Origin: Candidatus Ruthturnera sp. | GTDB lineage: Bacteria > Pseudomonadota > Gammaproteobacteria > PS1 > Pseudothioglobaceae | DNA length: 58,538 nucleotides | Direction: 5' to 3' | Assembly (NCBI GenBank): GCA_030599095.1 | Contig: JAUVOQ010000002.1 | Coordinates: forward strand, 1-58,538 | Part shown: one piece after another, positions 1 through 8,989 of the stretch | How positions within the stretch are numbered: position 1 is the first letter of the stretch | Layout: the number at the start of each line of letters is the position of its first letter | Notes under the pieces: generated by a model | What the model was told of the DNA's origin: nothing | Databases searched by the model: none | Seen by the model: the letters and a program-made list of their open reading frames with translations, nothing else | Translations under genes and position numbers: made by a program

Positions 1-130
1 AAAATTTAAAGGAATGGATAAAAAGATGTTTAATTTACACCTAAAAGAATGTGAGTTTAGATTCAATAATCGCAAGCAAAATATTTACAAAATTTTGCTT
101 GGAATTTTTAGAAAAGAGTCGCTTAAGTTG

Positions 131-490
131 TCATGACCCTAAAAAATTATTAAATTTTTCATTAAATTCTATATATTCTGTCCGATTGAAGTCTGATGGT
201 ATTTTAGCTCTAGGAGTTTTGATAATAACGGTCTCTTTTCCTAGCGCTTGTGCTACGCCGAGTTCATAATATAAATTTGCTTGAGTTTTGACAGGTGTAT
301 CTTCGTGGATAATCATGATACATATTGGCACAGAAGCAATAAGTTTCCATATTTTCAACAAAAAATCTCTGCCAGTTGTCTCTGTACTGGCATCTATAAC
401 TTGATAATTAAACGACTGACAACAATTTTTTATAGAACTTTGGATGTTTATAACTAATTTTGGTGTTGCTTCTAATTGAGTAATTAACAA
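131..490 (-). CDS. TIR-like / predicted nucleotide-binding domain protein, probably a fragment
   Basis: The 119-residue frame has the look of the TIR-like/SLOG-like fold found in bacterial nucleotide-binding and NAD-processing proteins: a first strand (LLITQLE), a GRDFLLKIW helix, a hydrophobic strand with IMIIHED, and the motif YELGVAQALGKETVII followed by PSDFNRTEYI. These are seen in the sequence; the family match is from memory and the function is unknown. The only usual start is a TTG at 488-490, close to the first strand. The frame stays open upstream to the TGA at 545-547, which is also the stop of the neighbouring small gene, with no ATG between. Proteins of this kind usually continue past the last motif, so the C-terminus also looks cut. 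It may be an intact short protein, a readthrough product or a pseudogene. Confidence 0.5.
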   Translation of the reverse strand: MLITQLEATPKLVINIQSSIKNCCQSFNYQVIDASTETTGRDFLLKIWKLIASVPICIMIIHEDTPVKTQANLYYELGVAQALGKETVIIKTPRAKIPSDFNRTEYIEFNEKFNNFLGS

Positions 491-544
491 GCAGTATTTT
501 GGACGAGATTTGATTGAATGAGTGATGGCATCGCCATCAAATAA

Positions 545-697
545 TCACTTTCGTTTTCTTGCTATAGGAACTCCCTTGTACTTACCTTCATTTTTTTTGT
601 GAGAGAGAATACGACCCTTCGCACGGTCAATCTTAACATAACGGTTGCTGCGTGGATTTTTTACTTGAACAATATCTGTTTTGTGTGTTGTACTCAT
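545..697 (-). CDS. small basic conserved hypothetical protein (50 aa)
   Basis: This is a lysine/arginine-rich 50-residue protein with the pattern VQVKNPRSNRYVKIDR, then ILSHKK and a C-terminal YKGVPIARKRK. I recall similar short proteins in other bacteria but know no function. The ATG at 695-697 is chosen over an in-frame start 36 bases further up because a GGAG stretch lies just ahead of it and the conserved-looking part begins shortly after. Its TGA stop is in the same frame as the TIR-like segment downstream, which lacks an ATG, so the two could be one interrupted gene. High basic charge suggests nucleic-acid binding, but that is inference only. Confidence 0.6.
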   Translation of the reverse strand: MSTTHKTDIVQVKNPRSNRYVKIDRAKGRILSHKKNEGKYKGVPIARKRK

Positions 698-882
698 AAC
701 TCCATTATAAAGATTTTTGTAACTACCAACCAAAATTTGTATGCGCCCATAACATCTTACTCTTTTTTAGGGGCAATTTAGAACTTGAATGGACGAAGCA
801 AAATAAAAAGTACTGTTTTACTTTTGTTTTACTTTGCTTAAAAAATAAAAAGATTTTTTTGCCTGAAAACCCTTTTAGAATA

Positions 883-958
883 TGGTGGGGCGTGAGCGAT
901 TTGAACGCTCGACCAGCGGATTAAAAGTCCGATGCTCTACCAACTGAGCTAACGCCCC
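883..958 (-). tRNA. tRNA-Lys (UUU)
   Basis: The minus strand folds as a complete tRNA. The acceptor arm is GGGGCGT paired with ACGCCCC, followed by an A discriminator and an encoded CCA. The D arm contains AGCTCAGTTGGTAGAGC. The anticodon loop is CTTTTAA, giving anticodon UUU, and the T arm contains GTTCAAATC. The anticodon assigns lysine. Confidence 0.96.
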
Positions 959-1050
959 TATTTCATTTAACACTCTAAAGTTTTGACTTTTGACACTTCG
1001 CTAAAAAAATAAAATTATACATTAATCACACTTCGTAAATCAATCAAAAA

Positions 1051-1329
1051 CTAGGCTTTATTAACGACTTCTTTAAGTAATTTACCTGGTTTAAAAAATG
1101 GCACAAACTTCTCAACTACTTGTGTCCTTTCGCTAGTTTTAGGATTAATACCCTGACGAGCCTTGCGATATTTCTTGTAAAAACCACCGAAACCTCTTAT
1201 TTCAACACCTTGACCAGAAACAATGCCTTGGGTTAATTCTTGTAGAATTACTTCAACTGCTATTTTGGCATCAATTTTAGATAAATTAGCACTCTCTGAT
1301 AAGTTTAAAATAAGTTCGGTCTTTTTCAT
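1051..1329 (-). CDS. ihfB: integration host factor beta subunit
   Basis: This DNA-bending protein of the HU/IHF family pairs with IHF-alpha to shape DNA in replication, transcription and recombination. The 92-residue product carries the family N-terminus (MKKTELI), the turn IRGFGGFYKKYRKAR and the arm NPKTSE, then VPFFKPGKLLK. It is assigned as IHF-beta rather than HU because it sits directly behind rpsA, the conserved cmk-rpsA-ihfB order. The ATG at 1327-1329 is preferred; a GTG 18 bases upstream is in frame but would add residues that do not match the family N-terminus. Confidence 0.9.
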   Translation of the reverse strand: MKKTELILNLSESANLSKIDAKIAVEVILQELTQGIVSGQGVEIRGFGGFYKKYRKARQGINPKTSERTQVVEKFVPFFKPGKLLKEVVNKA

Positions 1330-1374
1330 AATGGGCAAGAAAATCACACATCACCATGTGATTGTTTTTGAGTG

Positions 1375-3054
1375 TTATTTATTGTCTTTTGCTTCTTTTA
1401 GTAAATCACCCAATGTAGAACCTGTTGCTGCATCAGAAGATTGTTTATTATAATCTTCCATAGCTGCCTTTTCTTCCACTGAATTTTTAGCTTTAACACT
1501 GACTGAAATATTGCGAGTTCTTCTGTCAATATTGACGATTGCAACTTCTACTTCTTCACCAGCTTTTAGCACTATCGTTGCATCTTCAACACGATCTTCT
1601 GAAATTTCCCCTGCTTTCAAGTAGCCTGTGATGTCTTCAGCCAAATTAATGATCGCACCACGTGGGTCAACTTCCATAACCACACCCTTAACAATTGAAC
1701 CTTTTCTATTGGCAGATACATATTGCATGAAATTATCTTCTGAAAGTTGCTTAATGCCTAAAGAAATACGCTCTTTTTCAGCATCAATATTCAAAATAAC
1801 CACTTCCAATTCTTGTCCTTTGGAGTAACTAGACACCAATTGATCTGAAGATTGTTTTTCCCATGAGATATCAGCCAAGTGAATCAAGCCATCAATGCCA
1901 CCCGAAAGACCAACAAACAAACCAAAATCAGTGATTGATTTAACGCTAACAGGAATCTTATCGCCCTTATTATGTGTTGTCTCAAATGCTTCCCATGGGT
2001 TTTCTTGAGCTTGCTTCATGGATAATGAAATACGGTGCTTAGACTCTTGAACATCTAATACAACCACTTCAACTTCTTGACCTAATTTAACAATTTTAGA
2101 AGGACGGGCATTGGCATTTGTCCAATCCATTTCACTCACGTGAACCAAGCCTTCAACGCCCTCTTCAATACGCACAAATGAGCCATAATCTGTTAAGTTA
2201 GAAACTATGCCTGATACTTTCTTGCCGATAGGCAAACGGTCTGAGATGTTGTCCCAAGGGCTGGCAGTTAGCTGTTTAAGCCCTAATGATACGCGCATCT
2301 TTTCTTTATCATAATTAAGCACTTTAACGGTAATTTTATCGCCAATGGTTAATTTTTCAGATGGGTGATTAACACGTTGCCAAGAAATATCTGTGATGTG
2401 CAACAAACCATCAATACCACCAAGATCAATAAACGCACCATAATCTGCAAGGTTTTTAACAATGCCTTCAATTTCTTTGCCTTCTTCAAGTCCTTCAAGT
2501 AGCGCTTCTCTGTCAGCAGAATTGGCTTCTTGCAATACGGCTTTTCTAGAAATCACAATATTGTTTCTAACTTCATCCATTTTAATAACAATGGCTTCAA
2601 TTTCTTGACCAGTTAGATATGAGAAATCTTTCACTGGACGTATATCAACTAATGAGCCAGGCAAGAATGCTTTAACCACGCCAATATCAACCGTTAAGCC
2701 ACCTTTAACAGCGCCAGTTACAATGCCTGTTACGACGTCCTTGGAAGTCATCGCCAATTCAAGTGATTGCCATAGCTTAATACGTTTAGCATCTATATGT
2801 GACAACAAGGTATTGCCCAAACCATCATCAATTGATTTAAGTGCAACTTCAACAATGTCGCCCTCTTCAACCTTTAATTCTCCTTGTGGATTTTTAAATT
2901 CGTCTAAAGAAATAAAGCCCTCTGACTTAAGCCCAACATTAATAATCGCTTTTTCACGATTAATACTAACAATGGTTCCCATTAAAAGAGCACCAACTTT
3001 TACGTTTTGTTGTTCTACGCTATTTTCAAATAGCTCAGCAAATGATTCTGACAT
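1375..3054 (-). CDS. rpsA: 30S ribosomal protein S1
   Basis: S1 binds mRNA on the 30S subunit and helps weakly structured or SD-poor messages initiate. At 559 residues it matches the usual length of about 557. Six S1/OB repeats follow one another, starting near residues 21, 105, 191, 276, 363 and 450. The third to fifth are clearest, with GIVKNLADYGAFIDLGG, GIVSNLTDYGSFVRI and the matching ITDFGLFVGLSGGIDG. The N-terminus MSESFAELFE is typical. It lies between cmk (93 bases upstream) and ihfB (45 bases downstream) on the same strand. The cmk-rpsA gap may hold a promoter or the leader for S1 autocontrol. Confidence 0.97.
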   Translation of the reverse strand: MSESFAELFENSVEQQNVKVGALLMGTIVSINREKAIINVGLKSEGFISLDEFKNPQGELKVEEGDIVEVALKSIDDGLGNTLLSHIDAKRIKLWQSLELAMTSKDVVTGIVTGAVKGGLTVDIGVVKAFLPGSLVDIRPVKDFSYLTGQEIEAIVIKMDEVRNNIVISRKAVLQEANSADREALLEGLEEGKEIEGIVKNLADYGAFIDLGGIDGLLHITDISWQRVNHPSEKLTIGDKITVKVLNYDKEKMRVSLGLKQLTASPWDNISDRLPIGKKVSGIVSNLTDYGSFVRIEEGVEGLVHVSEMDWTNANARPSKIVKLGQEVEVVVLDVQESKHRISLSMKQAQENPWEAFETTHNKGDKIPVSVKSITDFGLFVGLSGGIDGLIHLADISWEKQSSDQLVSSYSKGQELEVVILNIDAEKERISLGIKQLSEDNFMQYVSANRKGSIVKGVVMEVDPRGAIINLAEDITGYLKAGEISEDRVEDATIVLKAGEEVEVAIVNIDRRTRNISVSVKAKNSVEEKAAMEDYNKQSSDAATGSTLGDLLKEAKDNK

Positions 3055-3147
3055 ATTATTATTTTGATATTGACCGGTAATTTTTAAGCTATTTGCGGTA
3101 TACGCTTAATACATTATCGGGTTAATTTATTTAAGAGGTTTAACCGC

Positions 3148-3825
3148 TTAAGCCTCAATTAATGCTACCACCTGAGTGATAACCTCATCAATAGATAACC
3201 CAGTGGTATCAATGATAAGTGCATCTTTAGCAGGTTTAAGTGGAGAGTGTTTGCGCAAACTATCACACTTATCTCTTGCTTTCACCTTTGCTAAGATTTG
3301 CGAAATTATACCCTTACTACCTTGTGCTTGCAATTGTTTTAAACGCCTATTGGCTCGCACCTCAACACTTGCAACTAGATATACTTTGAATGGCGCATCA
3401 GGAAAAACAATTGTACCCATATCCCTACCATCCGCCACCAATCCTGGCGGTTTGGCAAAGTCTTTCTGACGCTTTAAAAGAGCGTCGCGAACCACGCCAA
3501 TAGAGGCAATTTTTGAAGCCATCTCGCCTGTTTTCTCTGTGCGTAAGATCTTAGATACATCTTTGCCATCAAGATAAACACTCACGAGCTCATTACTCAG
3601 TTCGGTTTTAAATTCTAAACCAAGAGTTTGTGCAATTTTCCCCAAAGCCTCTTCATTAGCAATATCAATCCCTTTGGCATCAACCGCTAAAGCAAAAGCA
3701 CGATAAATCGCCCCAGAATCTAACAAATGCCAGTTTTGTTTTTGTGCTACAATTCTTGCCACAGTACCTTTCCCAACCCCACTTGGACCGTCAATGGTTA
3801 AAACTGGTGTTGTATTTTGACTCAT
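3148..3825 (-). CDS. cmk: cytidylate kinase
   Basis: This enzyme phosphorylates CMP and dCMP to the diphosphates with ATP, part of pyrimidine nucleotide recycling. The 225-residue product has an N-terminal P-loop GPSGVGKGT (residues 13-21), the CMP-binding segment LLDSGAIYRAFAL and the ADGRDMGTIVFP motif specific to bacterial CMP kinases. Length is normal for the family. Its ATG overlaps the stop of the MazG-like gene by four bases, so the two are probably translated together, and rpsA follows. Confidence 0.96.
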   Translation of the reverse strand: MSQNTTPVLTIDGPSGVGKGTVARIVAQKQNWHLLDSGAIYRAFALAVDAKGIDIANEEALGKIAQTLGLEFKTELSNELVSVYLDGKDVSKILRTEKTGEMASKIASIGVVRDALLKRQKDFAKPPGLVADGRDMGTIVFPDAPFKVYLVASVEVRANRRLKQLQAQGSKGIISQILAKVKARDKCDSLRKHSPLKPAKDALIIDTTGLSIDEVITQVVALIEA

Positions 3826-4160
3826 TTATCCACACCTAGAAATTCAGACACCCTAATTGTCCCATTAACCGTTCTTGACTGACGTTTACCAAGTTTTTCC
3901 ATTTTTTTCCAAAAGGACTGATTAAGGTCAAAATTAGCACTAATTGCCGTACCTATCAGTAAGATCAATAAATCTGCTGATTCTTCTGCCAAATTTTCAT
4001 TAGACTTCCCTTTGGTCACACAGGTAGATATTTCCCCCAACTCTTCTGCCATTAATGCCACGCGATAAACTAAATCTTCACCACCATACTTTTTAAAATC
4101 ATGCTTATCGTGAAATGATTGCACAATTGCTAGCATGGCTTGATAAGAATCTTGGTTCAT
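3822..4160 (-). CDS. MazG-like nucleotide pyrophosphohydrolase
   Basis: This is a 112-residue single-domain protein of the all-alpha NTP pyrophosphatase superfamily. The metal-binding acidic pattern is visible as EELGEIS near residue 40 and EESADLL near residue 60, the EExxE...ExxD arrangement of MazG-type enzymes. Such proteins clear non-canonical or excess (d)NTPs, but the substrate here cannot be read from sequence. It lies inside a run of overlapping genes: the start overlaps the upstream HNH gene by four bases and the stop overlaps cmk. Being next to a nucleotide kinase suits a housekeeping nucleotide-pool role. Confidence 0.8.
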   Translation of the reverse strand: MNQDSYQAMLAIVQSFHDKHDFKKYGGEDLVYRVALMAEELGEISTCVTKGKSNENLAEESADLLILLIGTAISANFDLNQSFWKKMEKLGKRQSRTVNGTIRVSEFLGVDK

Positions 4161-4588
4161 GTGTTATTCTTTATAATTTTTTTACAAAAATCTATCAATT
4201 CATTCAAAGATAAATCATTTTTTGCGTCATTAGTACGCCAAGCACATATTTTAAATTTTGCTACGCCCAATTCATCAACATGGTCAACGGTAGGCAATAA
4301 TGCAAATTTCTTTTTATATTTGCGTTTAAGTTTCTTAGCCTTTTCATTTTTCCATTCACTTAATAAGTTCCAATCCAATGCCTCTCCTGTATAGGCGTCT
4401 TTACCTTGACACTCACACACCGCATCATGTATTGCGATTTTATATTCTTTAATAACAACTATTTTGGTATCTTTTCCTTGACTTCGAAGCCATTCTTTAT
4501 CTCGTTTTGCAAGTGAATTTGCTTTTCGTTGTAACCATCTTTTATAAACAGCTTGATCTATATCTATAGGCGGATAATATTTATTCAT
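4157..4588 (-). CDS. HNH-endonuclease-like hypothetical protein
   Basis: This 143-residue protein is rich in lysine. Its central and C-terminal parts resemble an HNH/beta-beta-alpha-metal nuclease fold: CECQGKDAYTGE, then LLPTVDHV, then ICAWRTNDAKNDLS, giving the H...N...K order. I recall related uncharacterised proteins in Proteobacteria but no known function. The ATG at 4586-4588 is preferred; the TTG just upstream would add one residue. The lysS stop and this start overlap (TGATG), so translation is likely coupled. Its place in a stable synthetase-to-ribosomal-protein operon argues against a recently mobile nuclease. Confidence 0.6.
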   Translation of the reverse strand: MNKYYPPIDIDQAVYKRWLQRKANSLAKRDKEWLRSQGKDTKIVVIKEYKIAIHDAVCECQGKDAYTGEALDWNLLSEWKNEKAKKLKRKYKKKFALLPTVDHVDELGVAKFKICAWRTNDAKNDLSLNELIDFCKKIIKNNT

Positions 4589-6072
4589 CAAGATTCTGGT
4601 CTCATATGCGGGAATAGAAGTACGTCACGAATTGATGGCGAATCAGTAAATAACATTACCAGTCTATCAATACCAATACCCTCACCTGCCGTGGGTGGCA
4701 TACCATATTCTAGTGCACGGATATAGTCGGCATCATAGTGCATGGCTTCATCATCACCTGCGTCTTTTTCTGTCACTTGTTTTTTAAAACGTTCAGCCTG
4801 ATCCTCGGCATCATTCAACTCAGAAAAACCGTTGGCAATTTCACGCCCACCAATGAATAACTCAAATCTATCAGTGATGAATGGGTCATCGTCATTGCGA
4901 CGGGCAAGTGGCGAAATCTCGGTTGGGTACTTGGTAATAAAAGTAGGTTGAATGAGCTCTTCTTCTACCGTGGCTTCAAAAATTTCAATTTGAATTTTGC
5001 CCAAACCCCAATTTTGTTTGACTTGAATGCCTAGTTTTTCTGCTGTTTTTTTGGCATTATCCTGATTTAAATCAGTTGCTGTTAGGCTTGGATTATATTG
5101 CAAAATTGAATCAAACACACTGATACGCCCAAACGGTTTAGAAAAATCAAAATCATCACCTTGGTAATGAATATTAGCACTACCGCAAATATCAAGTGCA
5201 ATGCCACGGAATAATTTTTCTGTCAAATCCATCAAATCGTGATACGTGGCGTAGGCTTGATAAAACTCAATCATGGTGAATTCTGGATTATGGCGTGTGG
5301 ATAAACTTTCATTTCTAAAATTACGATTAATTTCAAACACCTTATCCATGCCACCAACAATTAAACGCTTCAAATAAAGCTCAGGCGCAATACGCAAATA
5401 CATAGGCATATCCAATGCATTATGATGAGTCTCAAATGGTTTGGCTGTTGCACCACCTGGAATGGTTTGTAGCATGGGTGTTTCTACCTCAATAAAATCA
5501 TGATTGTTAAAAAAATTGCGAATATGACCTACAATTTGACTGCGGCGTTTAAACGTGTTGCGCGAATTTTCATTCATAATTAAATCAACATAACGCTGAC
5601 GGTAACGAGTTTCTTGATCGCTCAATCCATGAAATTTTTCAGGCAGTGGACGTAATGACTTAGTCAGCAATTTAATATCACTAGTGCGAATTGATAATTC
5701 ACCCACATTGGTTTTGAATAAAATACCCGTAGCGCCAATAATATCACCAATGTCCCATTTTTTAAACTGCTCATTATAAAAGCCTTCAGGCAAATCATTA
5801 CGAGTAACAAAAAGCTGAATTTGCCCGCTAGAATCTTGCACATGCGCAAAACTAGCTTTGCCCATCACGCGCTTGAGCATCATCCGCCCTGCTACAGACA
5901 CTTGCACATTTTTTTGTGCTAATGCTTCTTTAGAAAAACCGTCAAATTTTTGAACGATATCTTGCGCTAAATTTTCAGGCTTAAAATTATTAACAAATGG
6001 GTTGCCTGCCTCTCTTAATAAAGCCAATTTTGATTTTCTTTCAATAATTAATTTGTTATTTTGGTCGCTCAC
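4588..6072 (-). CDS. lysS: lysyl-tRNA synthetase (class II)
   Basis: LysS charges tRNA-Lys with lysine in the cytoplasm. The 494-residue product has the N-terminal OB-fold anticodon-binding domain (about residues 55-150). The class II catalytic core follows, with motif 2 at [19 protein letters not shown] and motif 3 at [13 protein letters not shown] near the C-terminus. Length is close to E. coli LysS (505). It heads the overlapping operon running to ihfB. A broken TPR gene remnant overlaps its first codons on the same strand. The cognate tRNA-Lys is also in this window. Confidence 0.97.
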   Translation of the reverse strand: MSDQNNKLIIERKSKLALLREAGNPFVNNFKPENLAQDIVQKFDGFSKEALAQKNVQVSVAGRMMLKRVMGKASFAHVQDSSGQIQLFVTRNDLPEGFYNEQFKKWDIGDIIGATGILFKTNVGELSIRTSDIKLLTKSLRPLPEKFHGLSDQETRYRQRYVDLIMNENSRNTFKRRSQIVGHIRNFFNNHDFIEVETPMLQTIPGGATAKPFETHHNALDMPMYLRIAPELYLKRLIVGGMDKVFEINRNFRNESLSTRHNPEFTMIEFYQAYATYHDLMDLTEKLFRGIALDICGSANIHYQGDDFDFSKPFGRISVFDSILQYNPSLTATDLNQDNAKKTAEKLGIQVKQNWGLGKIQIEIFEATVEEELIQPTFITKYPTEISPLARRNDDDPFITDRFELFIGGREIANGFSELNDAEDQAERFKKQVTEKDAGDDEAMHYDADYIRALEYGMPPTAGEGIGIDRLVMLFTDSPSIRDVLLFPHMRPES

Positions 6073-6264
6073 TGAACTCCTTGATGTGTTTTTTTTGTTC
6101 TAACTCTGTTTGTACCAATGCCTTTGCCTTGGTCAAATCCTGCTGGATTACTCCAAACACTCTAATTGGGCTAATAAAATGCCACGATTATAATAGGCTT
6201 GGTAAAAATTTGCGTCTAATTCAAGCGCCAAGGTTAAATCACTTAGTTCAGTTTTACTACTCAC
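6056..6264 (-). pseudogene. remnant of a TPR-repeat gene, frameshifted
   Basis: A GTG at 6262-6264 overlaps the yjbQ stop and opens a frame reading LALELDANFYQAYYNRGILL, a textbook tetratricopeptide half-repeat. It is stopped by a TAA at 6148-6150. Immediately after the repeat, another frame continues with coding-like sequence ([20 protein letters not shown]) to a TAA at 6056-6058 inside the start of lysS. One indel would join the two parts into about 68 residues. The simplest reading is a shortened TPR gene broken by a single frameshift. The original function cannot be told. Confidence 0.55.
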
Positions 6265-6668
6265 GATAGCGTTATAGTCAGTTTTCTGGTGTTTTTACCC
6301 ACCCGATGTTCGTATAAAAATAACCCTTGAAATTGACCCAAACCCAATTTGTTATTGATAATAGGAATGGTTTTAGCCTCACCAGTCAAGATTGTGCGGA
6401 TATGCCCTGACATGTCAAAATCACCTTCGTTGTTATGTCGATAAACGGAATCAGAATCTAACACTGTTCTTTGCAAATAATCCTCAACATCTAATAATAT
6501 ATCCGAATCTTCACTGCCAGTAATGATAAGTGATGCTGAACTGTGGGCAACAAACACATGGCACAACTCAACTGACTGGTCTTGTTTAATAATAATATCA
6601 TTCACTTTTTGTGTAATTTCAACAGCGCCACGTTGGTGGGTTTTAATGAATAATTGTTGCTGACTCAT
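6261..6668 (-). CDS. yjbQ: YjbQ/UPF0047 family protein
   Basis: This is a 135-residue single-domain protein of the YjbQ (UPF0047) family, whose members have weak thiamine-phosphate synthase activity and a metal/phosphate-binding pocket. Family motifs are seen: VFVAHSSASLIITGSEDSD, the HNNEGDFDMSGHIRT stretch and the C-terminal LGQFQGLFLYEHR. The biological role remains uncertain in all species. Its start overlaps the ccmH stop (ATGA), so it is expressed with ccmH. Confidence 0.9.
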   Translation of the reverse strand: MSQQQLFIKTHQRGAVEITQKVNDIIIKQDQSVELCHVFVAHSSASLIITGSEDSDILLDVEDYLQRTVLDSDSVYRHNNEGDFDMSGHIRTILTGEAKTIPIINNKLGLGQFQGLFLYEHRVGKNTRKLTITLS

Positions 6669-7105
6669 TTTAATAAATCTTTAGCCTTGGTTGTGTCTAT
6701 CGTACTTTCAACACTAGGTTTTTTAGTCAATAAAGAACGCACTAAAAACAACAAACCTAAAGCCAAAAATACAAAAGGTGCAAACCATAATAAATAAGTA
6801 TTTTTGTTAACTGGCGGTTTAAACACAACAAAATCGCCATATCGGTCGGTCATAAATTGCCGAATGTTATCATCGGTATTTTGCTTTAATATCAACTCTC
6901 TGACTTTTTCGCGTAAATCTTTAGCCAATCCCGCATTTGAGCCACCAATGCTTTGACCTTGACAAACTGGACAGCGAATTTCGTTAATTAATGCTTGATA
7001 ACGCTGTTGTTGCTGATTATTAACAAAACTTTTAGCCTCAATACTCTCAGCATGGACAGGATTAATAAGTTCTAATAGTAATAAGAATTGAATAAAATAA
7101 CGCAC
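6665..7105 (-). CDS. ccmH: cytochrome c biogenesis protein CcmH
   Basis: CcmH is the periplasmic, membrane-anchored thiol protein that keeps apocytochrome c cysteines reduced before haem attachment. The 146-residue product has a signal peptide (about 1-19, ending VHA), the redox motif RCPVCQGQSI with Cys45 and Cys48, and a C-terminal membrane helix around residues 103-124. That is the single-domain form without the CcmI-like TPR extension. Other ccm genes (ccmA, ccmB) are about 35 kb away, so the set is dispersed. Cytochrome c1 in this window is an obvious client. Confidence 0.93.
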   Translation of the reverse strand: MRYFIQFLLLLELINPVHAESIEAKSFVNNQQQQRYQALINEIRCPVCQGQSIGGSNAGLAKDLREKVRELILKQNTDDNIRQFMTDRYGDFVVFKPPVNKNTYLLWFAPFVFLALGLLFLVRSLLTKKPSVESTIDTTKAKDLLK

Positions 7106-7141
7106 AATAAATTTTTATTTAAATAAAAATAATTTTAACCC

Positions 7142-8989
7142 ATGCCATTGATTACGCTTGACAATATTTCTCTTAGTTTTTCTGACAAACCCATCCTAAA
7201 CGAGGTCAGTTCAAGCATTCATAAAGGCGACAAAATCGCACTGATTGGTAGAAATGGTGAAGGAAAATCTAGCCTTATGCGTATTCTTGCTAGTTTGATT
7301 GAGCCAGATGGTGGTAAATTAAAAATTAAAAATAGCACCAAAATCAGTTATTTAGAACAAACACTGCCAGAAGATAGTAACAAAAATCTATTTGACATTG
7401 TGGCAGAAGGTTTGGGAGAAATTGGCATTATCCTCAAACAGTATCAACATTTAATTAATGAGGGGGAACTAGAGCAAGCTGGCAAGGTGCAAGAAAAAAT
7501 TGATCGGCTAAATGGTTGGCAATATTTGCATAAAATTCAAGCCATTCTTAATCGTTTTACACTCAATGCTGATACAATTTTATCCACACTCTCTGGTGGC
7601 TGGAGAAGGCGTGTCATGCTAGCTCAAGCATTAATCCAAGAGCCAGATGTGTTATTACTTGATGAGCCAACTAATCACATGGATATTACTGCCATCCTTG
7701 ACCTTGAGCATATGCTAAAAGATTATCATGGCACTTTGATGCTTATTAGCCACGACCGTTCATTTGTTAAAGGCATTGTTAATCGCGTGTTTGATCTTGA
7801 TCGTGGCAATTTATCCGTATTTGATTGTGGTTATATTGATTATGTCAAGCGCAAAGATGAACAACTGCACGCCGAAGAAATTGCCAACGCACGATTTGAC
7901 AAAAAACTTGCACAAGAAGAAACTTGGATTAGACAGGGCATTAAAGCCAGACGAACTCGCAACGAAGGGCGTGTTCGTGCTTTACAATCTATGCGTGAAT
8001 CGTTCATAAGTCGCCGTTCGAAAAAAGGCAATGTTAAAATCCACGCACTGGATGATGAAAATCGTGCCTCTAAATTAGTGTTTGAAGTTAAGAAAATTAA
8101 CTACCAAATTGCTGATCTAACCCTAATTACAGATTTTTCTATGCTTGTACTTAAAGGTGAAAAAATTGGCATTATTGGCGGTAATGGTACTGGAAAATCA
8201 ACCTTTATTAAGCTATTACTTGATGAATTACAACCCAATAGTGGTTCTATTCGTCGTTCTAAAACTATTCAACTGGCCTACTTTGATCAAATGCGTGAGC
8301 ACCTAGATCCTAACATAACAGCCATGGATTTCGTTTCTGGAGGTCGTGAACGTATTGATATTGGCGGAAAGAGTAAGCACATTATTGGCTATTTACGTCA
8401 ATTCTTATTTACTGGAAAGCAAGCCATGGCACCGATTAGAATGTTTTCTGGTGGCGAAAAAAATCGCCTGATATTGTCTAAAATTTTATCCCAACCTGCT
8501 AATTTATTGGTGCTTGATGAGCCGACCAACGACCTTGATGTTGAAACGCTTGAATTATTAGAAGAAATGCTGGTAGATTATAAGGGTACTTTAATTTTAA
8601 TTTCACACGATAGAACTTTTTTAAATAATGTCGTTGGTTCTACAATCGTCATGGATGGTGATGGTGTTATTAACCAATATGCTGGCGGTTATGATGATTA
8701 TCTGATTCAAAAACAAGACAAATTGAACAAACAGAAAGACAAGCCCAAAATTAAAACAACTAAAAGACCAACAGCAAACACTAAAAAATTAAGCTACAAA
8801 CAACAGCAAACATTTAAAGATTTACCGAAAAAAATTGAAAAAATTGAAATAAAAATTGGTCAAATTCAATTACAATTATCAGACCCTGAGTTTTTTCAAC
8901 AAGAAAAATCTCAAGATGCCTTAATCACACTTGCCAGATTAGAGTCCGACCTTGAAAGATATTATGAAAAATGGGAAGCCCTAGAATGA
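7142..8989 (+). CDS. uup: ABC-F family ATPase Uup
   Basis: This soluble ABC-F protein has two ATP-binding cassettes and no membrane domain; Uup is linked to ribosome function and genome stability. The first cassette has Walker A GRNGEGKS (36-43), signature LSGGWRRR and LLLDEPTNHMD. The second has GGNGTGKS near 347, FSGGEKNR and LVLDEPTNDLD. A linker rich in charged residues lies between them. The C-terminal 60 residues form the coiled-coil arm typical of Uup rather than of EttA or YheS. Length 615 matches the family. It is divergent from ccmH with only 36 bases between. Confidence 0.93.
   Translation: MPLITLDNISLSFSDKPILNEVSSSIHKGDKIALIGRNGEGKSSLMRILASLIEPDGGKLKIKNSTKISYLEQTLPEDSNKNLFDIVAEGLGEIGIILKQYQHLINEGELEQAGKVQEKIDRLNGWQYLHKIQAILNRFTLNADTILSTLSGGWRRRVMLAQALIQEPDVLLLDEPTNHMDITAILDLEHMLKDYHGTLMLISHDRSFVKGIVNRVFDLDRGNLSVFDCGYIDYVKRKDEQLHAEEIANARFDKKLAQEETWIRQGIKARRTRNEGRVRALQSMRESFISRRSKKGNVKIHALDDENRASKLVFEVKKINYQIADLTLITDFSMLVLKGEKIGIIGGNGTGKSTFIKLLLDELQPNSGSIRRSKTIQLAYFDQMREHLDPNITAMDFVSGGRERIDIGGKSKHIIGYLRQFLFTGKQAMAPIRMFSGGEKNRLILSKILSQPANLLVLDEPTNDLDVETLELLEEMLVDYKGTLILISHDRTFLNNVVGSTIVMDGDGVINQYAGGYDDYLIQKQDKLNKQKDKPKIKTTKRPTANTKKLSYKQQQTFKDLPKKIEKIEIKIGQIQLQLSDPEFFQQEKSQDALITLARLESDLERYYEKWEALE

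Noticed and set aside
121-137. 17-base match (GCTTAAGTTGTCATGAC) in inverted orientation at 16299-16315
   Set aside because: Exact, but in an AT-rich 58-kb window a single 17-base match can occur by chance, and no flanking similarity was seen.
786-846. Imperfect inverted repeat AAGCAAAATAAAA... / ...GTTTTACTTTGCTT behind tRNA-Lys
   Set aside because: Very AT-rich and mismatched, with no clean T-run on the tRNA strand; could be a weak terminator but the support is too poor.
6081-6269. Plus-strand 62-residue frame between lysS and yjbQ
   Set aside because: It is antisense to the TPR remnant, whose minus-strand reading has a clear repeat signature.
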